From: Syntrophomonadaceae bacterium
Lineage (GTDB): Bacteria; Bacillota; Syntrophomonadia; Syntrophomonadales; Syntrophomonadaceae
DNA: 64,000 nucleotides
Reading direction: 5' to 3'
Assembly: GCA_012522955.1 (NCBI GenBank)
Contig: JAAYJK010000050.1
Span: forward strand, 1 to 64,000
Part shown: positions 26,297 through 34,521 of the stretch, piece after piece
Position numbering within the stretch: position 1 is the first letter of the stretch
Layout of the letters: each line of letters opens with the position of its first letter
Program-made: the position numbers and the translations under genes
Notes under the pieces: model-generated
The model's database searches: none
What the model saw: the letters and a program-made list of their open reading frames with translations, nothing else
What the model was told of the DNA's origin: nothing

Positions 26297-27517
26297 GTGG
26301 CCCAAGAATATAGAGTTTTACTGGAATATGCCGATAAGATTAATCCTGAAAGCGCATCCGACTATATCAAAGTAGGCGGATATAAAGGTCTGGAGAAAGC
26401 ACGCAGCATGAATCCCAAGGATTTAACCGAAGAAGTTAAGAAATCCGGACTTAGAGGCCGAGGCGGGGCAGGATTTAATGCCGGTATGAAATGGAGTTTT
26501 GTACCCCAGTACCCTGAAACCAAGTATGTGGTATGTAATCTGGATGAAGGGGAACCGGGAACCTATAAAGATAGAATAATATGTCAGAAAAATGCCCAGG
26601 CCCTTCTAGAAGGAATGGCTATATGCGGGTATGCAATCGGTTCCAACCAAGGATATATATATTGTAGAGGAGAATATCCCTTTGTGGTGGAACTGCTTAA
26701 GAATGCGATTGGGAATGCAAAAGAATCAGGTGCTTTAGGAGAATTCAATATAGAGGTTCGTATGGGAGCAGGCGCCTATGTATGCGGCGAAGAAACCGCT
26801 CTTATTGAGTCCATAGAAGGGCACCGTGGAGAGCCAAGATTTAAGCCCCCGTTTCCAGGTGTAGAAGGATTGTGGCGTATGCCTACGGTGGTTAATAACG
26901 TAGAAACCTTTGCCTGTTTGCCTTTTATTCTCACCAAGGGTGCAGAATGGTTTGCCGGCATCGGAGCCAAGAGTTACCCTGGAACCAAGGTGCTTACACT
27001 TACCGGTGATATTGAAAATGCCACTTATTTTGAAGTGCCCACTGACTACCTGCTCAGAGACGTAATATATGAACTGGGCGGCGGAGTCAAAGGGGGCAAA
27101 AAACTTAAAGCGGTACAGGTAGGCGGTACTTCGGGAGCCTTTATTCCCCCGCAGAACCTGGATACCCCCATAGATTTTGATTCCATGGGTGCTATTGGAG
27201 CTGCATTAGGCTCCGGAGCAGTATTCGTTATGGATGAGACTCGGGACATTGTGGATATTGTCAACCGTATTGCCAAGTTTTTCGAGCATGAATCCTGCGG
27301 TCAGTGTACCCCCTGTAGGGAAGGCACCTTCCACTGCAAAGAGATTATGGAAAAAATCAATAACGGGAGAGGAAGCTTGAAGGATATCGAGAACCTTAAA
27401 GTACTGACCAGGGTTATGGTTAAAGCCTCATTATGTGGACTGGGTCAGGCAGCTCCGATTCCTATCACTTCAACTCTGACCCACTTTGAATATGAATACT
27501 TAAGAAAACTGATGTAG
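26297..27517 (+). CDS. NuoF-like NADH/FMN subunit of formate dehydrogenase 1
   Basis: A 406-residue diaphorase subunit. The FMN/NAD site is in GLRGRGGAGFNAGMKW and CNLDEGEPGTYKDR. Further blocks are GAYVCGEETALIESIEG, an SLBB domain, and the C-terminal [4Fe-4S] motif ESCGQCTPCREGT. It is shorter than the AOR-operon NuoF because it lacks both the N-terminal thioredoxin domain and the C-terminal ferredoxin domain. It would exchange electrons with NAD(H) for formate production or oxidation. GTG start after GAAGGGAGGGGAAGTT; the FdhA gene follows after 17 bases. Confidence 0.95.
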   Translation: MAQEYRVLLEYADKINPESASDYIKVGGYKGLEKARSMNPKDLTEEVKKSGLRGRGGAGFNAGMKWSFVPQYPETKYVVCNLDEGEPGTYKDRIICQKNAQALLEGMAICGYAIGSNQGYIYCRGEYPFVVELLKNAIGNAKESGALGEFNIEVRMGAGAYVCGEETALIESIEGHRGEPRFKPPFPGVEGLWRMPTVVNNVETFACLPFILTKGAEWFAGIGAKSYPGTKVLTLTGDIENATYFEVPTDYLLRDVIYELGGGVKGGKKLKAVQVGGTSGAFIPPQNLDTPIDFDSMGAIGAALGSGAVFVMDETRDIVDIVNRIAKFFEHESCGQCTPCREGTFHCKEIMEKINNGRGSLKDIENLKVLTRVMVKASLCGLGQAAPIPITSTLTHFEYEYLRKLM

Positions 27518-27534
27518 GAAGGGAGGGAGACGAA

Positions 27535-30234
27535 TTGGATATTAAATTAACTATAGATGGTAAAGAAGTGGTGGTGCCTCAAGGTACTATGTTGATAGAT
27601 GCATGCCGTCAGGCGGGTGCTGATATACCCACCTTTTGTTATGACCCTGATTTGAAATTAGCCGGTTCCTGCCGGATGTGCGTGGTACAGCCCAAGGGAT
27701 GGCGCAATTTGGTGGCAAGCTGTGTGACTCCCGCCCAAAACGGCATGGTTATTGAAACCGACAGCCCTGATGTCATCGAATCTAGGAAAGTAGTTTTGGA
27801 ACTGATGCTGTCCAGACATAAACTTACCTGCCACACCTGTGAAAAAGACGGAGAATGCAATCTGCAAGATTATTGCTATCGTTATGGGGTTACCGAGTCT
27901 CGCTTTGATGGAAAAGTGCATAATTTATTCAAGGATGACTCTAATCCCTTTATTGAAAGGGATTATGATAAATGCATAATGTGCACCCGTTGCGTAAGGG
28001 CCTGTGATGAAATTACCGGCGCTCGAGCCATCAACATCATGGACCGTGGGCATCATGCCAAGATTTCCACTGCCTTTGATGGGGAATTGGTTGATTCTCC
28101 CTGTGTATTCTGCGGGCAGTGTATAATGGTATGCCCGGTAGGGGCTTTGACCAGCAAGATAGCAGCTGGCAAAGGAAAAGCGGCGCAGAACGATAAAGTC
28201 TTAACCACCTGTACCTATTGCGGCACCGGATGCACCTTGGAACTCAATGTTAAAAACGACAAGATTGTGGGCGTTACTTCCAATCGTGATCCGGAATTAA
28301 GCCCGGTCAACCGGGGAGCCCTCTGTGTTAAAGGTCGGTTTGGCTGGGATTTCGTAAATTCTCCGGAAAGACTTACTACTCCGTTGATTAAAGAAAATGG
28401 GGAATTCCGTGAAGCGTCCTGGGATGAAGCCCTGGGTCTGGCAGCTGAGAAAATTAAAGGAATAAAAGAGCAGTATGGACCGGATTCCTTATCCATGTTC
28501 TCATCCGCTCGGATCACCAACGAAGAAAACTATCTGGCCCAGAAACTCATGAGAGCAGCGATTGGATCCAATAACGTGGACCATTGCGCCCGTCTCTGAC
28601 ACTCCGTTACTGTCGCCGGTCTGGGGGCAGCATTCGGAAGTGGCGCAATGACCAATTCCATAAATGAACTGGAAAGCGATGCCAAGTGCATTTTCCTGAT
28701 AGGAACCAATACCACTGAAAATCATCCAGTCATCGGCTATAAAATACGGCAAAACGTGTTAAAAAATGGGGCCAAACTGATCGTAGCCGACCCGCGCAAA
28801 ATTGAACTGGCTGAACTGGCCGATGTTTATATTCCTTTCAAACCAGGTACTGACGTAGCTCTCTTTAATGGCATGATGAATGTTATTATCAATGAGGGTC
28901 TGGCTGACAGTAAATTTATCGAGAACAGGACCGAAGGATATGAAGCTATGGCTGAAATAGTAGCCAAGTATCCACCGGAAGTAGCTGCTGAAATATGTGG
29001 AGTAGATGCTGAAGACATCATTAAGGCAGCCCGCCTTTATGCTGAATCAGAAGCCTCTTCCGTATGCTATGCCATGGGTCTTACCCAGCACAGCACCGGA
29101 ACCGATAATGTCAAGAGCTGCTGTAACCTGGCTCTCTTAACCGGTAACCTGGGTAAACCTGGAACCGGGGTAAACCCCCTGCGGGGACAAAATAACGTGC
29201 AAGGCGCCTGTGATATGGGAGCCCTGCCGGTAGTCTTTACTGCTTATCAGAATGTTACTAACGATGAGGCCCGGGCAAAATTTGAAAAAGCCTGGGGAGT
29301 AACTCTTTCTGGAATCAATGGTCTTACCCTGACCAAGACAATTAATAAGGCCTACGAAGGCGAAATCAAAGGATTGATAGTAATAGGCGAAAATCCCATG
29401 GTCAGTGACCCGGATCTGCACCATGTGGAAGAAGCCCTGGAGAAGCTGGATTTACTCCTGGTTCAGGATATATTCCTTACTGAGACCGCCAAGAAAGCCG
29501 ATATAGTTCTGCCCGGAGTAAGCTTTGCTGAAAAAGATGGAACCTTCAGTAATACTGAAAGAAGAGTGCAAAGAGTACGTAAAGCTATCAGCAATGTAGG
29601 AGATGCCAGACAGGATTGGGAGATCCTGTGTGATCTATCCACCCGTCTGGGTTATCCCATGTCCTATAATACACCGGAAGAGATATTCGAAGAAATAAGG
29701 ACTCTGACCCCCTCCTATGCTGGCATTAGCTATGCCCGCCTGGAAGGAGAGGGTCTGCCCTGGCCTTGTCCCACTGAAGATCATCCGGGAACCCCAATTC
29801 TCCATAAAGAGAAATTCAACCGGGGCCTGGGATTGTTCCATGCCATTGAATATATTGAACCGGCAGAACTTCCCGACGATGAGTACCCAATCATCCTGAC
29901 TACCGGCCGCAGCTTATATCACTATCACACTGGAACCATGACCAGAAAAGCCAGTGGCCTGGATGAGTTTATGCCCAGCAACGTGGTGCAGATCAGTTCT
30001 CCTCTAGCTAAAGCTAATAATATCGTGGACGGAGAAAAGATTCGTGTTACTACCCGCCGGGGAAGTATTGAACTTGAAGCTGAGGTTATTGATGGCATAC
30101 GTGAGAATGTAATATTCACCTATTTCCATTTCGCCGAAACGGCTGCCAATTACCTGACCAATGCCAGTGTTTTGGACCCGGTAGCAGGAATACCTGAGTA
30201 CAAGGTATCTGCCGCTCGGATAGAAAAAATATAA
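27535..30234 (+). CDS. fdhA: Formate dehydrogenase 1 catalytic subunit, selenocysteine-containing
   Basis: Read through TGA 28597-28599 as Sec355, the protein has 899 residues. In order: a [2Fe-2S] domain (CxxxxxxxxxxCRMC, then SC), a NuoG-type His-Cys cluster (HKLTCHTCEKDGEC), two [4Fe-4S] motifs (CIMCTRCVRACDE, CVFCGQCIMVCP), a further cluster CTYCGTGC, and the Mo/W-bis-MGD domain. Sec lies in HCARL-U-HSVTVAGL, exactly where formate dehydrogenases carry the metal-ligating Cys or Sec. The SECIS hairpin is at 28610. Start TTG 27535 follows GGGAGGGAGACGAA. A standard gene caller would split it into 27535-28599 and 28648-30234. With the NuoE and NuoF subunits it forms a cytoplasmic NAD-linked, possibly ferredoxin-confurcating, enzyme. 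Confidence 0.96.
28610..28630 (+). promoter_or_regulatory. Bacterial SECIS element in fdhA1
   Basis: Ten bases after TGA, CTGTCGCC (28610-28617) pairs with GGGGGCAG (28623-28630, one mismatch and one G-U) around the loop GGTCT. The loop matches that of the E. coli fdhF SECIS as I recall it and that of the second fdhA here. It recruits SelB with Sec-tRNA. Confidence 0.88.
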
Positions 30235-30261
30235 TTTTAGTAGATTAAGCCCATAAAAGTG

Positions 30262-30292
30262 AGTAGACCGCGAAAGCGGTCTACTTTTATTT
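30262..30292 (+). terminator. Intrinsic terminator of FDH operon 1
   Basis: AGTAGACCGC-GAAA-GCGGTCTACT (30262-30285) is a perfect 10-bp stem with a GAAA tetraloop, followed by TTTATTT. Confidence 0.92.
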
Positions 30293-30421
30293 CAGCGCCA
30301 TTGAGCATTGACGCCGCTACGTTCTGTTCGGCAGTATGAATATAATCCAGGCCCAAGGCTTAAACAACCCTGATTCAGGTCCATAAAAGCTGGGTTTTAA
30401 GATTCATATAACAGCGGAAAT

Positions 30422-30455
30422 GAATAAGCTGGGTAAAAAACTACCCAGCTTATTC
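30422..30455. terminator. Stable hairpin after NuoF2 (probable operon end)
   Basis: GAATAAGCTGGGTA (30422-30435) is perfectly complementary to 30442-30455 (14 bp, loop AAAAAC). It lies 58 bases beyond the stop of the minus-strand NuoF2 gene. The T-tract is poor, so it may act as an RNA 3'-end stabiliser or a weak terminator. Confidence 0.6.
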
Positions 30456-30513
30456 GGGCGTGAGGTTTATTTAAGGAGGAAGTGCTAGTGCATCTTATCC
30501 TTAATAAACAATC

Positions 30514-31734
30514 TTATAGCTTATCAGTGTACTCCGAACGAAAATGCTGTAAGGTAGTAAGTACAGGGCTGGGAGCTGCCTGACCCAGACCACAGAGGCA
30601 AGCTTTGCTCATTACGGTCCCCAACCGGCCAAGCAAGTCCAGGTCGGTGGCAGAGCCCAGTCCATTATTGATTTTGTCCACAATTTCGTGCATCCTTTTG
30701 GTACCTTCCCGACAGGGTGAACACTTGCCACAGGATTCATGTTCGAAAAATTTGGTGATGCGATTGGTAACATCAACAATATCCCGGGTTTCATCCATGA
30801 CGAATACCGCCCCGGATCCCAGGGTAGCTCCAATAGCGGCCATGGAATCAAAGTCAATGAGGGTATCCAGAAGGCTTTTTGGAATAAAGCCTCCCGAAGT
30901 ACCACCTATCTGTACCGCTTTAAACTTTTTGCCCTCAGGGATTCCGCCCCCAAAATCAAAAATAAGCTGACGGATGGTAGTATCAGTAGGTACTTCAATA
31001 AAAGTACGCTTGACTATATCACCAGTCAGAGTCATCAGCTTAGTACCAGGATAAGACTTGCTTCCTATACCGGCATACCAATCCGCGCCTTTTTCCAGTA
31101 TGTGCGGAATATTGGCAAAGGTTTCCACGTTATTGACAATGGTGGGTTTACCCCATAAGCCTATTACCGGTGGAAATGGCGGTTTGAAACGAGGTTCTCC
31201 TCTATGTCCTTCAATAGATTCAATAAGAGCACTCTCTTCCCCACATACGTAAGCCCCAGCTCCCATACGAACCTCAATGTTAAAACCCCCCAGCACTCCC
31301 TGCTCTTTAGCCTGCTGGATAGCGGTATTAAGTTTTTCTACTACATAAGGATATTCACCCCGGCAGTAGATATAACCTTGATCGGAACCAATAGCATAAC
31401 CGCAAATGGCCATACCTTCCAGAATACTCTGGGGGTCATTTTCCATGATTAAACGATCTTTGTAAGTACCAGGTTCTCCTTCGTCAGCATTACAGATTAC
31501 ATATTTCTGATCAGAAACAGCGGAATAAGAGAAATTCCATTTCATTCCGGCATTAAAGCCAGCTCCGCCCCGACCTCTGAGTCCTGATTTTTTGACCTCT
31601 TCGATCAAGTCTTTTTGACTCATAGAACGTGCTTTATCCAAACTCTTATAACCGCCGGCATTAAGATAATCATCAATGTTTAAGGGATCGATTTTACCAT
31701 AATTGCGCATCAGGATGCGCATTTCCTCGGCCAT
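30514..31734 (-). CDS. NuoF-like NADH/FMN subunit of formate dehydrogenase 2
   Basis: A 406-residue diaphorase subunit, the same length as and clearly paralogous to the one at 26297. It shows GLRGRGGAGFNAGMKW, CNADEGEPGTYKDR, GAYVCGEESALIESIEG and ESCGKCSPCREGT. GGAAAGGAGGGAAAATA precedes ATG 31734. It is the last gene of the minus-strand formate dehydrogenase operon, after NuoE2. The unusual gene order (FdhA first, NuoF last, cofactor genes between) differs from operon 1. Confidence 0.95.
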   Translation of the reverse strand: MAEEMRILMRNYGKIDPLNIDDYLNAGGYKSLDKARSMSQKDLIEEVKKSGLRGRGGAGFNAGMKWNFSYSAVSDQKYVICNADEGEPGTYKDRLIMENDPQSILEGMAICGYAIGSDQGYIYCRGEYPYVVEKLNTAIQQAKEQGVLGGFNIEVRMGAGAYVCGEESALIESIEGHRGEPRFKPPFPPVIGLWGKPTIVNNVETFANIPHILEKGADWYAGIGSKSYPGTKLMTLTGDIVKRTFIEVPTDTTIRQLIFDFGGGIPEGKKFKAVQIGGTSGGFIPKSLLDTLIDFDSMAAIGATLGSGAVFVMDETRDIVDVTNRITKFFEHESCGKCSPCREGTKRMHEIVDKINNGLGSATDLDLLGRLGTVMSKACLCGLGQAAPSPVLTTLQHFRSEYTDKL

Positions 31735-31760
31735 TATTTTCCCTCCTTTCTGTGGTTCTT

Positions 31761-32207
31761 CTATTTACATTCACTTAAAATGGCACTTATTTTTTCCGGA
31801 TATAAATCACCATATGGTTTGCTGTTAATGGTAATTACCGGAGTTGCCTGGCATTGTCCTACACACTCAGTTAATTCCAGGGTAAATTTGCTATCAGCAG
31901 TGGTTTCGCCGGCCTTAATGCCCAGACAAGATTCCAGAGTTTTTAGTATCTGATCGGCTCCCGCCACATGGCAGGGGGCGCTTTCACACATACGAATTAT
32001 ATACTTGCCTCTTTTGCCTATCTTGAAGTAGGAGTAAAAGCTGGCTACCCCGTAGGCTTTGGCCTTGGGGATGTCAAATACCTGGGCTGCGACTTCAATA
32101 GCTTCCTCCGGTATATAGTTATACTCTTTTTGCAGAGCATGATAAGATTCAATAAGTCCTCCGGGTAGATTTTTGTATTTGCTGACTATTTCCCTATAGT
32201 CTGCCAT
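31761..32207 (-). CDS. NuoE-like [2Fe-2S] subunit of formate dehydrogenase 2
   Basis: 148 residues, the paralogue of the product at 25829, with CESAPC and CVGQC as cluster ligands and the same N-terminal helices (KNLPGGLIESYHALQKEYNYIP). GGAGGTGAATGAATA precedes ATG 32207. It follows moeA by 39 bases in the same operon. Confidence 0.94.
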   Translation of the reverse strand: MADYREIVSKYKNLPGGLIESYHALQKEYNYIPEEAIEVAAQVFDIPKAKAYGVASFYSYFKIGKRGKYIIRMCESAPCHVAGADQILKTLESCLGIKAGETTADSKFTLELTECVGQCQATPVITINSKPYGDLYPEKISAILSECK

Positions 32208-32246
32208 TATTCATTCACCTCCAGTATATTAGTCTTAGTCCCACAT

Positions 32247-33470
32247 TTAAGTATATTGACCTTCATCAGCTGACAGCAGTAAAACAGTAACTTCTGAACC
32301 CTTTTCCAAAGGGGAATGTCCAGGCGGCATACTGATCAACGCATTACAGCCCAAGAGTGATTTAAGCATACTGGGTTTTTGACCTGGCAATACCGTAACC
32401 TGCCAACCCTGGGTCCCCAATTGGGCCCGGCCTCTGACCAGACGATGAGAGCGAGCGGCTTTATTAAAACTGTTAGTACATCTGGCCCGTACCTGAAGGG
32501 GCAGCGCAGGCAGACCCTGCAGGTAACGCAGAGCGGGCGCTACAAAAAGGTTAAACCCTACTGCACAAGCGGCTGGATTTCCGGACAGAGCGAATACCGG
32601 TTCTGATTCGTATAAAGCCAGCCCATTATGACTTCCCGGTTGAATATCAGTACCCCAGTAAATCATTCTGGCTCCGGCGGACTCCAGCAGCTCTTGAGCT
32701 TCACTGCGGTGTCCGGCATAAGTTCCTCCGCTTAGTATTATCAGGTCAGTCTGGAATGCTAAATGCTTAAGACAGTTGATTAGTATTTGGGGTTCAAGTT
32801 CAGAAGCCCACAGCTGTCCCACTACTGAACCGCCCTCCTGCTTGATCAGGGCCGACAGAAAAGGGAGATTGCTGTCTCTGACTTGACCTGGTTGTGGAAT
32901 TTGCTTATGGGACACTACATTTTTGCTCAGGGAACACAGGGCAACTCGTGGTTGCTGATATACCAGCAATTCCTCATAACCATAAGCTGCCAGTAAAGCA
33001 ATATGACCGGCATTGAGACGGGTTTTAATACCCATTAAGCCTTCTCCCTGCTGGTAATCTTCTCCGGCCCCCTTTATGTTACTGCCGGGCTGGACGTCTT
33101 CCAGGACTTGTATCTTGCCGTTTTTTCGCTGCACTTTTTCGTGCATGATTACTGAGCGGGTTCCTGCAGGCAGATCAGCACCGGTATAAACACCTGCTGC
33201 CTGTCCGCTGCTAATTTCCATGGGGTGGTAGTTGCCCGGGGATAAACTGCCTTTTAGTGTGAAACAAGTATTGGCCTGGGCGGTACCATCTCCCAAAGCA
33301 TAACCATCAACTGCCGACTGGGGGCCAGACGGCAGATCTTGGGCTGCCACTATTTCCTCAGCCAAAACTCTACCAACAGCCTGCAGCAGGGACACCCTTT
33401 CCGCAGGGAGTTCATATATATTTTCAAGAATTAATTGTTGTGCTGTTTCCAGACTAAGGTCATGTTTCAT
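32247..33470 (-). CDS. moeA: Molybdopterin molybdenumtransferase MoeA
   Basis: A 407-residue cytoplasmic enzyme that inserts molybdate (or tungstate) into adenylylated molybdopterin. It has the N-terminal MoeA domain (AVGRVLAEEIVAAQDLP, then SAVDGYAL), the central MPT-binding domain (LIILSGGTYAG, FALSGNPAACAVGFNLFVAP) and a C-terminal beta domain. The usual TGDEL block reads CSLSKN here, a departure that also occurs in other clostridial MoeA-like proteins. It sits inside the FDH2 operon, so cofactor synthesis and apoenzyme are co-expressed under the upstream Moco-type riboswitches. Confidence 0.9.
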   Translation of the reverse strand: MKHDLSLETAQQLILENIYELPAERVSLLQAVGRVLAEEIVAAQDLPSGPQSAVDGYALGDGTAQANTCFTLKGSLSPGNYHPMEISSGQAAGVYTGADLPAGTRSVIMHEKVQRKNGKIQVLEDVQPGSNIKGAGEDYQQGEGLMGIKTRLNAGHIALLAAYGYEELLVYQQPRVALCSLSKNVVSHKQIPQPGQVRDSNLPFLSALIKQEGGSVVGQLWASELEPQILINCLKHLAFQTDLIILSGGTYAGHRSEAQELLESAGARMIYWGTDIQPGSHNGLALYESEPVFALSGNPAACAVGFNLFVAPALRYLQGLPALPLQVRARCTNSFNKAARSHRLVRGRAQLGTQGWQVTVLPGQKPSMLKSLLGCNALISMPPGHSPLEKGSEVTVLLLSADEGQYT

Positions 33471-33488
33471 AATTCATCTTGCCTCTAT

Positions 33489-34517
33489 TTATATACTTGA
33501 CTTGCCAAAAGGACAAAGGGGATAATGACAGATTTTACATTCTTCACAAAGTCCGCCATGTCCAAGGGCTACAATATCTCTTCGACTAATGACATCAGCG
33601 CAGAATAGACGTGGAAGAAGAAGATCCAAGGTAGTTCTGCGGCTGAAAAGAGCTCCTCCCGGTACTCCACAAATGGGTACGGTTCCCTGGTAGGCCAACA
33701 TAAATTGTGATCCAGGTAATACCGGGGCTCCATAGAAAACCACTTCAGCACCGGAGCGCTTGATCCCTGATGGAGTTGCATCATCCGGATCCACTGACAT
33801 ACCTCCGGTAACCAGTATCAGCTGGGCTCCTTCCGATATGCAGTTTTGAATTTCCCGAGCTATTAAATCGGCGTTATCCGGTACAGTTACCTGGCTCATC
33901 CATCGGCCGCCAAAGGGAATTATTTTACGACGGATGATTTTACCAAAACCATCTTTGATCAAACCGTTATTTACCTCAGAGCCGGTAGTAATCACCGCTA
34001 CCCAAAGAGCTTGATAAGGTTTGATGGTAATAAGCGGTTGAGGCTCACAGCATAATCTCTCTGCTTCCTTGAGCACTGCAGCATCAATGGCTACCGGGAC
34101 TATTCTGGTACCTGCAACAGCCTGATCTTGAGCGACTGAGCGGTTGTTGTGCAGGGTAGCGAATATTATATTATCAATATTATTTACCCAGTTGAGCTGT
34201 TCCGTTGCCACCTTTAATACCCCGTCCCATCTAGCTTTCAGATTAACCCGCCCTTGAGCCGGAGGGTTAAAATATAGGCCAGAACCAGCGGCGGCCTGGG
34301 CCAGGCGCAAGGCACCTTCATCTTCATGGACCAGGTTATCGTCTGGTTCCCAAACCATGATATGCTTTTTGCCCAGATTCAAAAACTGAGGGATATCTTC
34401 GGCCTTTATAATATGTCCCCTGCGAAAGGCACAGTATTTTTCCCGCTCGGGCACGATTTTGGTTATATCGTGACCCAGGGTTAAACCTATAGCATCCTCT
34501 ACCGGAACTCTACGCAT
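33489..34517 (-). CDS. Molybdopterin-binding (MoaB/MoeA-like) protein with C-terminal cysteine cluster
   Basis: A 342-residue protein. The C-terminal half is an MPT-binding domain: ITTGSEVNNGLIKDGFG, LILVTGGMSVDPDDATPSG and CGVPGGALF. The N-terminal 150 residues resemble the start of MoeA-like proteins (VEDAIGLTLGHDITKI) without its full domain set. The end carries a four-cysteine cluster (CEECKICHYPLC) that could bind Zn or an Fe-S cluster. Proteins of this architecture accompany Mo/W enzymes in clostridia; the exact reaction is not known. ATG 34517 lies 4 bases after the FdhA2 stop, so translation is coupled. Confidence 0.85.
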   Translation of the reverse strand: MRRVPVEDAIGLTLGHDITKIVPEREKYCAFRRGHIIKAEDIPQFLNLGKKHIMVWEPDDNLVHEDEGALRLAQAAAGSGLYFNPPAQGRVNLKARWDGVLKVATEQLNWVNNIDNIIFATLHNNRSVAQDQAVAGTRIVPVAIDAAVLKEAERLCCEPQPLITIKPYQALWVAVITTGSEVNNGLIKDGFGKIIRRKIIPFGGRWMSQVTVPDNADLIAREIQNCISEGAQLILVTGGMSVDPDDATPSGIKRSGAEVVFYGAPVLPGSQFMLAYQGTVPICGVPGGALFSRRTTLDLLLPRLFCADVISRRDIVALGHGGLCEECKICHYPLCPFGKSSI

Positions 34518-34521
34518 GATT

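Noticed and set aside
28597-28650. Treating the fdhA1 halves as a frameshift or pseudogene
   Set aside because: There is no frame change; a single TGA sits at the catalytic Cys/Sec position and is followed by a SECIS hairpin.
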